Below, in pieces: positions 53,168 through 61,952 of a stretch of 64,000 nt of DNA (position 1 is the stretch's first letter; every line of letters begins with the position of its first letter). Position numbers and translations under genes: made by a program. Source of the stretch: JBFFMO01 sp041390025. Lineage in GTDB: Bacteria; Myxococcota_A; Bradymonadia; Bradymonadales; Bradymonadaceae. The notes under the pieces were generated by a model. The model made no database searches. It saw only the letters and a list, made by a program, of their open reading frames with translations, and was not told where the DNA came from. The stretch covers positions 124,001 to 188,000 of the forward strand of contig JAWKQR010000006.1 in NCBI GenBank assembly GCA_041390025.1, read 5' to 3'.

Positions 53168-53527
53168 TCACACCGGACCGATCAACGCAGGTAGGGTCTG
53201 TGCCATGCCCATCATCCCGGCGTCCTTGGACACGGCGCCCTTCGCGCCGAGCGAGGCCGCGAGCTCGTCCAACTCGGCCTGGGGTCGTCCAGAGACCAAG
53301 ATCACGGGGGACTCGCAGCCCGCGCCGCGAAAGGCCGTAACGGGATCTGTGGCGAGGTCGGGGAGATGCACATCGCTGACAATGACGGCGGGTGTTTCAC
53401 GTGAAACCGTCTCGCACGCGGCGCTGAAAGAGGTCGCGGTTTGAACGGTGTACCCCGCACCAACGCAGACCATCTCGAGCATCTGAAGGATCAACTCGGA
53501 GTCGTCGAGGATCAGGACGTAACTCAT
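53168..53527 (-). CDS. Single-domain response regulator (CheY-like)
   Basis: The product is 119 residues. The receiver pattern is LILDDSELILQML with the acidic pair, phosphoacceptor Asp in VIVSDVHLPDL, conserved Ser/Thr in VILVSGRPQ and Lys in KGAVSKDAG. ATG 53527 overlaps the stop of the upstream Hpt-REC-REC gene (ATGA). A parS-like site lies inside the gene (53393-53408), encoding V-S-R-E-T. Likely takes phosphate from that partner's Hpt. Confidence 0.9.
   Translation of the reverse strand: MSYVLILDDSELILQMLEMVCVGAGYTVQTATSFSAACETVSRETPAVIVSDVHLPDLATDPVTAFRGAGCESPVILVSGRPQAELDELAASLGAKGAVSKDAGMMGMAQTLPALIGPV
53393..53408. promoter_or_regulatory. parS-like site inside the CheY-like gene
   Basis: TGTTTCACGTGAAACC is one base from the symmetric parS 16-mer, in coding sequence. 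Confidence 0.7.
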
Positions 53528-54966
53528 ATCTCCTCCAACAACGAAGCCACAACGCGCTGCAGCTCACCGCCACCCACCGAGCCTTTGAGCAAAAAGTGAT
53601 TCGCGCCGGCTTCCAACGCCATCGCTCTGTCCTCGTCGGAGCCTCGTGACGTTAAAATCACGACCGGTATCAGGCTGAGGTCCTCCCGCGCGCGCATCGT
53701 CTTGACGAGCTCAATCCCATTCATAGAGGGCATCTCAATGTCGCTGATCACAAGGTCATACTGTCGACGATTGAGCTTGTAGAGCGCGTCTTCGCCGTCA
53801 TGCGCAAGCACGATCTCGTAGGGACCCTCGCTGAGCACGAATGCGATGCTCGCGGCGATGGTCTCGGTGTCCTCTACGACCAGAATCGCGCGGACTTCGC
53901 CCGCCGAAGCCGGCACATAGGGTGCGTCCACAAGCAATTCGGTCACCCGGGCGATGAGCTCACCACCTCCGATCGACCCTTTCACGATGTAGTCGCTCGC
54001 CCCGGCGGCAAGACCCCGGGCGCGCTCATTGGGTTGGTCCAACTGCGTCAGCAGCACAACCGGAACGTCGCGCAAGATGTCGTCCTCGCGCATTGCCTTG
54101 ATCAGCTCAACGCCGTCCATGCCCGGCATGGAGACGTCACTGACCACCAACGAGTAGGGCCGCTCGTGCAACATGCGCAGCGCCTCCTTCGCGTCCGTGA
54201 CCACGTCGACCGGCACATCCAATTCACTGAGCACAAACCCAATGCTCGCTGCAATCGTCTCGACATCATCCACGACCAAGATGCGTTGTTCGAGGGTACG
54301 CGTGTGGGGTTGCTCGTCGCGCTCCACGCGACGTGGTTTCTCGACCGAGGCCGCGAGCGCTTTGAGGTTGTCGACCACATCCTCGATCACGGCATCGGCA
54401 GGCTCCTCGGGATCTTCGACAACGGACTTCAAGACGGCAAACGCGCGCAACAGAGGTTTCGCCGAGGTCGTCTCGGGGGACTCGGCACGGGCCAACGCGT
54501 GGATCAAATCTTCCATCGCGCCAGACAACAGCGCCACGTCGGCCATGCCCAACATGGCCGCACCACCGCGGATCGCGTGCAGATGCTCGGCGCTTTGACG
54601 GACCGCGCTGTCGGTGTCGTTGGCGTTGAAAATCCCCATCATCGAGATCGACAGGCCCGCGAGCCGTTTTTGTGCCTCGTTGCGAAACGCGCCGACAAAA
54701 CGCTGCAAACCCTCAACACCCGAGACCTCGACGGTCGGAGGCTCCCACGCCGAAAATGTGTTCAGGACGGAATCCAACCCATCGAGCAAAATCTTGACGC
54801 GGGCGGGCGAGATCCCCTGTGCATGTGCATCATCGGCGAGCTGTTGGACGCCGCGAGCGACGAGCGCGAACCCTTCGGAGTCAAACTCGGTGTTCGAATG
54901 CCCAGAGATACGCGCGACGACCCGTTCCACGTCGGCATTTGGGTTGGAATCGGATGAATCGGTCAT
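53524..54966 (-). CDS. Hpt-REC-REC phosphorelay protein
   Basis: The product is 480 residues. The helical N-terminal part contains an Hpt site EHLHAIRGGAAMLGM at about 120-135 (His phosphoacceptor). Then two receiver domains: RILVVDDVETIAASIGFVLS with SLVVSDVSMPGMDG, and AILVVEDTETIAASIAFVLS with DLVISDIEMPSMNG; both keep the Lys (YIVKGSIGGGEL, FLLKGSVGGGEL). The two receivers are clearly duplicates. No kinase domain is present, so phosphate must come from an external histidine kinase. The translationally coupled CheY-like gene follows. Confidence 0.9.
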   Translation of the reverse strand: MTDSSDSNPNADVERVVARISGHSNTEFDSEGFALVARGVQQLADDAHAQGISPARVKILLDGLDSVLNTFSAWEPPTVEVSGVEGLQRFVGAFRNEAQKRLAGLSISMMGIFNANDTDSAVRQSAEHLHAIRGGAAMLGMADVALLSGAMEDLIHALARAESPETTSAKPLLRAFAVLKSVVEDPEEPADAVIEDVVDNLKALAASVEKPRRVERDEQPHTRTLEQRILVVDDVETIAASIGFVLSELDVPVDVVTDAKEALRMLHERPYSLVVSDVSMPGMDGVELIKAMREDDILRDVPVVLLTQLDQPNERARGLAAGASDYIVKGSIGGGELIARVTELLVDAPYVPASAGEVRAILVVEDTETIAASIAFVLSEGPYEIVLAHDGEDALYKLNRRQYDLVISDIEMPSMNGIELVKTMRAREDLSLIPVVILTSRGSDEDRAMALEAGANHFLLKGSVGGGELQRVVASLLEEI

Positions 54967-55031
54967 GGGGTCTCGTCCACTGTCGGCCCTTCATCATACG
55001 ATTGAACGGCGCACGCTCGCAACGCGAACAC

Positions 55032-55820
55032 TCAAAGCCCAAACTGGGCCTTCTTTGCCTTGAATTCTTCCTCGCCGGTGTAGGTGGGCGGGTTGTCCAT
55101 CTTGCTGATCCGCGATTCCGCGGTCGACGCACGCGACGCCGGATCGGGGTGGGTGGACAGGATCTCGGGGCCGCCCGAACCGCCAAGCTTCTTGAAGAAG
55201 TTCGCGAAGCCGTGCGGGTCATATCCAGCGGCGGCGGCGTAACGAATGCCGTATGCGTCGGCATCACGCTCGTGGTCGCGACTGTACTTCAGCAGGTATC
55301 CCTGTGCGGCGACACCCGTGACGATCTGGCTGACCTGACCGGGATTGTTCCCAAGGGCCATGTCCATCACCGTCTGCATGCCCATTTGGGTGACCATCTG
55401 TTGTGCCACGTGCCGACGCGTGACATGGGCGGTCTCGTGACCGAGCACGCCCACGACCTCAGCCTCGTTGCTCGCTGCGCGCAGCAGGCCGGTGTAGACG
55501 TAGATGGTGCCGCCCGGAATGGCAAAGGCGTTGACCGTGTCAGGCGCATCGATCACCTTGAACTGCACCGTGATGCCCGCGGGCATGTCGCCCTTGGCGG
55601 CCTGGGCGACCTTTGCGCCCAACGATTGGACGTACGCTTGAAGCTCCGCGTTTGCGTGAATCTTCGCTTCGGATTCGATCTGCGGCTGCATCTGCAACCC
55701 GAGCTGCTTCTCCTGAGCAACGGGCACAAGGACGTCCGCTGCGGCGAGCGATGCGCTCGAGGTTGCGCAGCCCGACAAGGGAGCCGCGAGGGCGAGCATC
55801 AAAACGAGGGTGTATTTCAT
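55032..55820 (-). CDS. M48-family metallopeptidase lipoprotein
   Basis: ATG 55820 gives 262 residues with lipobox APLSGC. Zinc motif HETAH in VLGHETAHVTRRH, preceded by the substrate-strand region NAFAIPGGTIYVYTGLL and followed by ERDADAYGIRY (the third ligand Glu in E-x-D-A). This is the BepA/LoiP-type periplasmic protease family that surveys outer-membrane proteins. A longer start at 55832 exists but breaks the compact signal. Confidence 0.92.
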   Translation of the reverse strand: MKYTLVLMLALAAPLSGCATSSASLAAADVLVPVAQEKQLGLQMQPQIESEAKIHANAELQAYVQSLGAKVAQAAKGDMPAGITVQFKVIDAPDTVNAFAIPGGTIYVYTGLLRAASNEAEVVGVLGHETAHVTRRHVAQQMVTQMGMQTVMDMALGNNPGQVSQIVTGVAAQGYLLKYSRDHERDADAYGIRYAAAAGYDPHGFANFFKKLGGSGGPEILSTHPDPASRASTAESRISKMDNPPTYTGEEEFKAKKAQFGL

Positions 55821-55947
55821 CGTCCGTTCCATTCAAAGAAGTTTCATAAGTCTAACACTTTTGTGTGTTTCAACCCTTCGGCAATTTGATGGCAAGTCGT
55901 TGCAATTCAACGCCTGTGGTCCGGCGGCGTCCGAGCTGGACAGGATC

Positions 55948-55981
55948 TGGGCTTCGCCCATTCGGCAACCAGAGGTTGCCG
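55948..55981. repeat. REP-like palindrome pair
   Basis: TGGGC-TTC-GCCCA (55948-55960) and CGGCAA-N7-TTGCCG (55963-55981) lie together in the 55821-56005 intergenic space. The same two palindromes occur together at 60562-60600 and 60632-60663 in the other orientation. Confidence 0.75.
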
Positions 55982-56005
55982 ACCCAACCATGTGGACCGG
56001 CACAC

Positions 56006-56914
56006 TCAGGCCTGCGCCATGGCTTTGGCGCGCACGATGGCGTAGACCACAAGGGGGATACCAAGGCCGGCGAACACGACTTGAATCGCGACCGTTGCCC
56101 ATGGCCACCACGGCATCAGGGCCACCGCGGTGTAGATGAAGATCATGTGCGTGCCAAGCCCCATGAATGTCATGATGCGCATCGGCCATTTGAACCGCTT
56201 TCGATACAACGCGATCGATTCCTCGGTGACGTTGTGAGCGATGGCGTCTTCTTTTCGGCCCGAAAACATGCGGCCGTATTTGAGCTGCCCATCGACGTAC
56301 ATCCACATCAGGAACTTATCCAAAAGACTGCCGGTCTTCTTGATTTCCTCGTACTCCGCAAGCACCTCGGCCATCGTTTCGACGCCGTCGGCCTGCGCGG
56401 CGGGTTGCGTATGCGCCAGATAGAACGCTTTGACGCGATCGTAGACGGTCGTGCGCATGAAGGTGCTCAACGCCGCCACCAACGTCAGCGCGAAGAACGG
56501 AGCCCCGTGACGCAACCAAATGTCCGCACCCATCAACGCATAAAATGGCCCCAACACAAACGCATCGACCACACCGTCGAGGATTCGCCCCATGCGCGTT
56601 CCTCCACCAGTCGCCCGGGCGAGCTGACCGTCCATGCAATCGAGGATCACGGAGAAGAACAGCAAACCGGCCGCGAGCGGGTAACCGACCATCGGCGTCA
56701 GTACGCCAGCCAACGCCGTCAGCGCGAGCGCGATACTCGCCATCCAGCCCACAGCGAGGCTCGTCCATGTGATGTGGTCAGGCCGCAACCCAGAGTTGAA
56801 AATCAACGCTGTACCGACCGCGGCCAAACGCCGGTGCCAGTACATGTCGATCAGTTCTTCAACGTCGGGGGATTTGAAAACCAGGGATTTCCGAACACGC
56901 TGGACGAAACTCAC
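56006..56914 (-). CDS. CDP-alcohol phosphatidyltransferase family protein
   Basis: The product is 302 residues with six or so helices. The catalytic signature D-G-x2-A-R-x8-G-x3-D-x3-D is intact, starting at DGQLAR and ending in DGVVD. It transfers a phosphoalcohol to a CDP-activated lipid or sugar alcohol in membrane lipid synthesis; the acceptor is unknown. Third gene after the TPR protein and the 94-residue protein, 12 bp after the latter. Confidence 0.9.
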   Translation of the reverse strand: MSFVQRVRKSLVFKSPDVEELIDMYWHRRLAAVGTALIFNSGLRPDHITWTSLAVGWMASIALALTALAGVLTPMVGYPLAAGLLFFSVILDCMDGQLARATGGGTRMGRILDGVVDAFVLGPFYALMGADIWLRHGAPFFALTLVAALSTFMRTTVYDRVKAFYLAHTQPAAQADGVETMAEVLAEYEEIKKTGSLLDKFLMWMYVDGQLKYGRMFSGRKEDAIAHNVTEESIALYRKRFKWPMRIMTFMGLGTHMIFIYTAVALMPWWPWATVAIQVVFAGLGIPLVVYAIVRAKAMAQA

Positions 56915-56926
56915 GAGCCTGCTCCG

Positions 56927-57211
56927 TCAGTCGAGTTCCCAGCCTTCAAAGAATTCGTGCACACGAATCATGAGCTGGACGGGGGAGGTCGAAAGGGCGG
57001 ACCATGACCCAAGATGGGCCACCGAAAAGTCACCGTCACGAGGAACGGCTTCAAATCCCTTGCCGTTGACCACAACGACGACGTCGTCTACGGCGCTCAA
57101 GTCCACGTTTTTGTTGCCGCGAAACTCGATCCGGGCGGCGTCCTCTTCGATGATAAACGTGATCTCGAGACCGTCTTCGTTGTGAAGGACTTTCTGGAAA
57201 GAATCCGACAT
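56927..57211 (-). CDS. Small acidic protein of unknown function
   Basis: ATG 57211 with GAGG six bases upstream gives 94 residues. It is rich in Asp/Glu/Val and probably beta-rich: LEITFIIEEDAARIEFRG, VDDVVVVVNGKGFEAVPRDG, and a tail VQLMIRVHEFFEGWEL. No signal or membrane segment. No family is recognised. It lies between the TPR gene (7-bp gap) and the lipid enzyme. Confidence 0.65.
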   Translation of the reverse strand: MSDSFQKVLHNEDGLEITFIIEEDAARIEFRGNKNVDLSAVDDVVVVVNGKGFEAVPRDGDFSVAHLGSWSALSTSPVQLMIRVHEFFEGWELD

Positions 57212-57218
57212 TGCTGCC

Positions 57219-58469
57219 TCACCCGCGGGCTTGTGCCTGTTGCGCTTGCTGATTGACCTGCACGACAAGCTGGCGTTTGCCGCCGACCATGCCCGGTGCT
57301 TCGGGAAGCTCGATCTGAAGCTGACCCACGTTGGGGTGTTCTTTGACGATCTCGGGGATGCGCGCGACGATCTGTCGCAACACATCTTCGTATCCCTTAG
57401 GCGCGTTCTTGGCCTCGCCAAACAGATCGTCGAGCAGCGCACGGATGTCGATGGGTTTGCCCGGATTGATGGGGATGTTTCCAGCGGGGTTCAGGCTGCC
57501 GTACACAAATCCCGGCAGGCGCGCCACGCCCTCGGCCTTCTCGGTCCACTCTTGGGCCTTGTCCGGCTTTCCAAGCTGGTCGTACGCGGTGGCGCGAAGC
57601 AGGAAGATGTCGGGTATGTCGTAGATCGACTCGACCGTCTCTTCGGCTTGTTTCAGCAGATCGATGGCCACGCCAGGTTCGGCGCCCTTGCCAAGCACAC
57701 ATGCGGCGGCCTGCAAGTATCCCCACGGCAACTCTGGGATCAGTTCGATGGCGAGCTTTGCGTCCTCAAGCCCGGCATCGTAGCTGCCAAGCGCCAACGA
57801 AAGCTGGCTTCGTAGCAATGCGCCCGGTGCGACGTAATCAGCGTCTTCGCCGTCTTCAAGCAGGACTTCCAAGAGCTCCATCGCCGCAGGGCGATTGTTC
57901 CCCAACGCGTAGATGCGGGCCAGATTAAGCCGTGACTCTTCATCGTGTGGGTTGCTGTCGATCGCAAACTGCAGGTCCTTTTGTGCTTGGTCCACACGGC
58001 CAAAGCGCAGGTGAATCGCCCCGCGAATCGCAAAGGGTTGACCCTCGGTCGAATCCATGGCGATCGCGCGCTCAAGGTCGAGCATTGCGGCGTTGTAGAA
58101 ACCCAGATGCTCGTGCACCATCGCGCGCCCCACAACGGCCGAGAACAGCTCAGGATCGGCTTTGACGCCGTCGTTAAAGGCATGCCGCGCGGCGTCGAAT
58201 TGGTCCGTGTAAAACAGTGCGTATCCGCGTGCCGCGAGGAACTGAGCACGCTGCTCCATGTCCTCGACCGATTCGGCGTGACTTACTGCCGCGACGACGC
58301 CCTCGAAATCCTCGATCTCGAGCAGCAGTTCCGCGTGTGTAATGACGAGCTCGGGGTCCTTCCCGAACGTCTCGTACGCCGCCGCGACCGCAGCCTGCGC
58401 CTTGTCGTACTCGCCTTCGGCGACCAAATCTTCGATGTTTTCAATGCTGTCTTGGATCGTGTCCGCCAT
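57219..58469 (-). CDS. TPR-repeat protein, first gene of a three-gene unit
   Basis: ATG 58469 follows GAGG by six bases and gives 416 residues (an upstream ATG at 58508 lacks an SD). At least six TPR units, e.g. YDKAQAAVAAAYETFGKDPE, ARGYALFYTDQFDAARHAF, RGAIHLRFGRVDQAQKDLQF and LRATAYDQLGKPDKAQEWTE. Acidic, cytoplasmic. The C-terminal 80 residues are Ala/Gln-rich (VQVNQQAQQAQARG). Probably a scaffold; partner unknown. Confidence 0.8.
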   Translation of the reverse strand: MADTIQDSIENIEDLVAEGEYDKAQAAVAAAYETFGKDPELVITHAELLLEIEDFEGVVAAVSHAESVEDMEQRAQFLAARGYALFYTDQFDAARHAFNDGVKADPELFSAVVGRAMVHEHLGFYNAAMLDLERAIAMDSTEGQPFAIRGAIHLRFGRVDQAQKDLQFAIDSNPHDEESRLNLARIYALGNNRPAAMELLEVLLEDGEDADYVAPGALLRSQLSLALGSYDAGLEDAKLAIELIPELPWGYLQAAACVLGKGAEPGVAIDLLKQAEETVESIYDIPDIFLLRATAYDQLGKPDKAQEWTEKAEGVARLPGFVYGSLNPAGNIPINPGKPIDIRALLDDLFGEAKNAPKGYEDVLRQIVARIPEIVKEHPNVGQLQIELPEAPGMVGGKRQLVVQVNQQAQQAQARG

Positions 58470-58615
58470 GCGAACCTCTGTCATGCTGGAAGGCGCGTAA
58501 TCTTTCACTTTGACCGCCCGCGGTCAAGCCTCGCGGCCATGTTGCGGCTTCAAACAATGTTGCCGCGAAGCGTGGTTCGGGCGACGATAGGCCGTCCATC
58601 GCCCCATGATTTGCC

Positions 58616-60517
58616 GTGGCTCACGTCTATCCAAAAGAAATTCCGGCCGACGTTTCAGCGACAAAGTCAGAACGCGCGTTGTTCGAAGCGCTGCGAGACG
58701 GCCTGCCCGACGACTATCACGTCTACTTCGCGATGCCCTTCATCACCGCTCAGAATGCGGACCAAGGCGAAGTCGACTTCATCATCCTGCATCCCCAGCG
58801 AGGCATGTTGTTTTTGGAATGCAAGGGCCACGGCGTGGAGCGAGACCACGACGGGACCTGGTATCGCCTCAAGGGAAAACGTCGCGAACCGCTGCGCCAA
58901 ACGCCGGCCGAACAAGCCAAGAAGCAGGTCGAAGCGCTCGTCACCAAATTCCGTGACCCATGCACGCGTTTGTTTGGCGGCGTAAAGGGCCGCTTTCCGA
59001 TGGCGTACGGCTGGGCCCTCGCATTTCCCTTCACGCGCTGGACCCCCAACGAAGTCCCGCCAGACGCCGAACCGGAGGTGTTTCTTGATGCGATGGTGCT
59101 CACCCACACGCAAACGATGATCGAGGCCGCGTTCGACTTCTGGACCCGAAAATACGACACCGTGCCGCGCGTGACCCCCGCACAATTTGAGCTGTTTCGA
59201 AAGGAAGTGCTGAGCCCGGAATTCAAGCTGGTGCCAAACCTCGGCGGAGCCCTCGAGATCGAGCGCCAACAAATGATTCGCCTGAGCTCCGAACAGGCCC
59301 ATCTGGCGAGCATGTTCATCGCCAACAAACGCATCATGGTCAGCGGCGGTGCGGGCACCGGCAAGACATTGTTGGCGTTGCATTGCGCGCAGCTGCTCGC
59401 CGCCGAGGGCAAACGGGTTCTATTGCTGTGTTTCAATCGCGCGCTCGGCGACCACTTGCGGCAAACCACCGAGGCCATCAACCGCGACATCGAGCTGGCA
59501 CACGCCGAAACCATGCAACTGCGAATCGATGACCTTGGCGCTACGACACAAATGGCGCGTCCGGACGACAAAACCACCGTGATTGGGGTCGCGGCCGAGC
59601 CGCAAACCGTCGCTCTGCGCGCGGACGATCTGGACGCCGCCACCACCCTGTTCCGGCGTCCAGACCTCGCGCTCGCCAACCCGTCCGAGCCGCTGCGACC
59701 ACAGACGCCTGGGACCATCGAGGCGACCAATTTCCACCGGCTGTGCAGCCGCGCCGCGTGGGCTCTCGACCAGCCGTTTGAAGACCTCGATCGAAACATC
59801 ACAAGCACAACCCAGTTCTGGGTCGACCAGGCGCCCGAGGTGCTTTGGCACGCACTCGCCGAACACAAGATCGGCCCGTGGGATGCGATCATCGTCGACG
59901 AAGGACAGGACTTCGCACCCTCGTGGTGGGATATTTTGGAGTGTGGCGTCGAAGAAGGTGGACATCTGGCGATCTTTTACGACGCCTCACAATCGTTGTT
60001 CGAACACGGGGGTCGAATTCCGGTGCTCGGTCCGGTCATGCCGCTGCAACACAATTACCGAAACACACGCGCAATCTCTCAAGTTTTGAAGAAGTTTGTC
60101 GACGGGCAGCCCGAGTCGCATCCAGCCTGTGCAAGCGGCGAAGCGCCGACCATCATCGCGCAAACAACGCCCGAAAAAACGCGGAAGAAACTGGCCGAAA
60201 TCATCCAAAACATGATCGACGTCCACGGCTTGAAGTACCATCAAATCGCGATCTTAACGCCGCGCACTCCCGGAAATTCGGTCCTTGAAGGCACAACAAA
60301 TTTGTTTGGAATTCCGATCGTTCACCATGTTTCCGAACGCGAAAACGGGGTGTTTCACACCACCATTTCGGGCTTCAAAGGGCTGGAATCCGATGTGGTT
60401 TTTTTGCTCGACATTGACCCGACCCACGAACGCTGTACGCGGCATGCCCGCTACGTCGGAGCGTCGCGCGCGTGTTTGAGACTGTACGTTTTTGAGAAGG
60501 CAAACTGGCTGTCTTAG
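58616..60517 (+). CDS. NERD nuclease-domain / UvrD-like helicase protein
   Basis: The product is 633 residues from GTG 58616. A NERD domain lies at about 15-150: SERALFEALRDGLPDDYHVY, GEVDFIILHPQRGMLFLECK with the D and E-x-K of the nuclease core. The SF1 helicase has Walker A GGAGTGKTLL at about 244-253, DEGQDF at about 427 (motif II), a YRNTR motif IV and GLESDVVFLLD near the end. Relatives are proposed in DNA repair or phage defence. No neighbour in the same direction; flanked by a REP-like repeat at its 3' end. Confidence 0.87.
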   Translation: MAHVYPKEIPADVSATKSERALFEALRDGLPDDYHVYFAMPFITAQNADQGEVDFIILHPQRGMLFLECKGHGVERDHDGTWYRLKGKRREPLRQTPAEQAKKQVEALVTKFRDPCTRLFGGVKGRFPMAYGWALAFPFTRWTPNEVPPDAEPEVFLDAMVLTHTQTMIEAAFDFWTRKYDTVPRVTPAQFELFRKEVLSPEFKLVPNLGGALEIERQQMIRLSSEQAHLASMFIANKRIMVSGGAGTGKTLLALHCAQLLAAEGKRVLLLCFNRALGDHLRQTTEAINRDIELAHAETMQLRIDDLGATTQMARPDDKTTVIGVAAEPQTVALRADDLDAATTLFRRPDLALANPSEPLRPQTPGTIEATNFHRLCSRAAWALDQPFEDLDRNITSTTQFWVDQAPEVLWHALAEHKIGPWDAIIVDEGQDFAPSWWDILECGVEEGGHLAIFYDASQSLFEHGGRIPVLGPVMPLQHNYRNTRAISQVLKKFVDGQPESHPACASGEAPTIIAQTTPEKTRKKLAEIIQNMIDVHGLKYHQIAILTPRTPGNSVLEGTTNLFGIPIVHHVSERENGVFHTTISGFKGLESDVVFLLDIDPTHERCTRHARYVGASRACLRLYVFEKANWLS

Positions 60518-60561
60518 CCGTCCTTCGATTGTCAGGCGATTGGACGACGCCGGTTGTGGGT

Positions 60562-60663
60562 CGGCAATCTCCGATTGCCGAATGATAAGGCGAAGCCCAC
60601 CTGATGCCACGTCGCACGACAGCTTGGGGGTCGGCAATCCCGATTGCCAGGGCGAAGCCCACG
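60562..60663. repeat. Two REP-like units in tandem
   Basis: Unit 1: CGGCAA-N7-TTGCCG at 60562-60580 followed by GGCGAAGCCCA. Unit 2: an imperfect CGGCAA...TTGCC at 60632-60648 followed by GGGCGAAGCCC. They fill most of the gap between the helicase stop and the convergent phosphatase-like gene and may serve as terminator for both. Confidence 0.75.
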
Positions 60664-60675
60664 TATCGGCGCGAC

Positions 60676-61002
60676 TTAACTTGGTTCCCCAACAATCGGT
60701 ACCACCAAGTCGTAGATCATCTCGACGAGCTCTTCGTCCATAAACCTGTAGTCGTCAGTGATGCCCAGAACGTGAATTTCCCCGTCGAATTCCGAAAAAT
60801 TTCGACGAAGAATTTCGCGATGTTTGTTCTCCATCACGAACACGAAATCCGCCCATTCCAGATCGGCTAAACTCACCCGTCGACGCGCGCTCGAACTTGT
60901 GCCGGCCGACCGTGCCTGAACCCCAGGTTCAGCGCGCCAAACGGCCTCCGCCGTGGGGCTTCGCCATTGGTTTCGGCTGCACACAAACAGCAATTTTGTC
61001 AC
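60676..61002 (-). CDS. Low-molecular-weight protein tyrosine phosphatase-like protein
   Basis: GTG 61002 overlaps the kinase stop (GTGA); 108 residues. The phosphate loop C-x5-R-S is at residues 8-15 (VCSRNQWRSPTAE), followed by VQARSAGTSSSARRRVS. The general-acid Asp-Pro loop of classical enzymes is not obvious (DDYRFMDEELVEM), so the acid may be different or the protein may be a binding paralogue. Coupling to two Ser/Thr kinases suggests it reverses or reads their phosphorylation. Confidence 0.82.
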   Translation of the reverse strand: MTKLLFVCSRNQWRSPTAEAVWRAEPGVQARSAGTSSSARRRVSLADLEWADFVFVMENKHREILRRNFSEFDGEIHVLGITDDYRFMDEELVEMIYDLVVPIVGEPS

Positions 61003-61952
61003 GGCACCACGCCCCACATTTTTGCGATGTCGGGATCGGGTGTGATCACCGGCGCGGTCAATGCGTATTTTTCGCGAATTGACGCGATGTAGTCCCGAAT
61101 TTCTTGGGCGCTTTGCGGACGGTCCGCTGGTGACTTTTCGAGCATCCACGCCACCAAATCTGCGACCTCGATCGGCACTTCGACCAGCGTTTCTAAGCGC
61201 GGAGGAATCTCGGTCAGATGCCGAACCGCCGTCAATTGCGGCGTCTTCGCGACAAACGGAGGGCGACCGGCGAGCATCTCGAACCACACTGCGCCCAAGG
61301 AGTACAGGTCGAGCCGATGGTCCAAAGGTGCAAGCTCCAATTCCTCGGGGCTGATGTAGGTCAACGTCCCGCCCACCATGCCGTCGGCGGTCAGGTGTTT
61401 GTCGGTGTTTTGCAGGCGCACGAAACCAAAATCCAGCAACTTTAAACTCAACGCGCCACCAACCACCGCCAACTTCAGGTTGGACGGCTTGATGTCGCGA
61501 TGAATGACGCCGGCTTGATGCGCATGCGCCAGGCCCTCCAAGGTCTGGTCCACAATCTCGAGCGTCAGCGAAAGCGGTAGCTTTCCGCGCTCAAAGAGCT
61601 GCGCCAAATCTGCCCCTTCCACAAGCTCCATCACCGTGAAAAGGCTGCCGTGATGCATGTCCCGGCCAAAGTGATACAGGCGCGCCACACGGGGGGATTT
61701 GAGTTTGGCTTGGGTCTCGGCCTCGCGCAGAAAACGCTCGCGCATGGCCGGATCGGCGGTGTTCGACTTCAGCTGCTTGACCGCCACCGTCTTGCCCGAC
61801 ACAACGTCGCGCGCGCGCCACACGTGGGCCATTCCGCCTTCGCCGATATGCTCTTCGATCAAAAACCGGTCTTCGAGATACTTGCCCTTCACCGTGACCT
61901 CATCGTGGGCGGGCGGTCTACCATATCCGCACACCGTTGGCGATTGGCTCAC
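60999..61952 (-). CDS. Ser/Thr protein kinase, soluble
   Basis: The product is 317 residues with a complete Hanks-type kinase domain: glycine loop IGEGGMAHVW, Lys in VAVKQLKS, HRDIKPSNLKL catalytic loop, LLDFGFVRL DFG and SPEEL for APE. A 40-residue C-terminal tail follows without membrane segment. ATG 61952 overlaps the stop of the upstream kinase (ATGA), and its own stop overlaps the phosphatase-like gene. An active kinase is expected. Confidence 0.92.
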   Translation of the reverse strand: MSQSPTVCGYGRPPAHDEVTVKGKYLEDRFLIEEHIGEGGMAHVWRARDVVSGKTVAVKQLKSNTADPAMRERFLREAETQAKLKSPRVARLYHFGRDMHHGSLFTVMELVEGADLAQLFERGKLPLSLTLEIVDQTLEGLAHAHQAGVIHRDIKPSNLKLAVVGGALSLKLLDFGFVRLQNTDKHLTADGMVGGTLTYISPEELELAPLDHRLDLYSLGAVWFEMLAGRPPFVAKTPQLTAVRHLTEIPPRLETLVEVPIEVADLVAWMLEKSPADRPQSAQEIRDYIASIREKYALTAPVITPDPDIAKMWGVVP

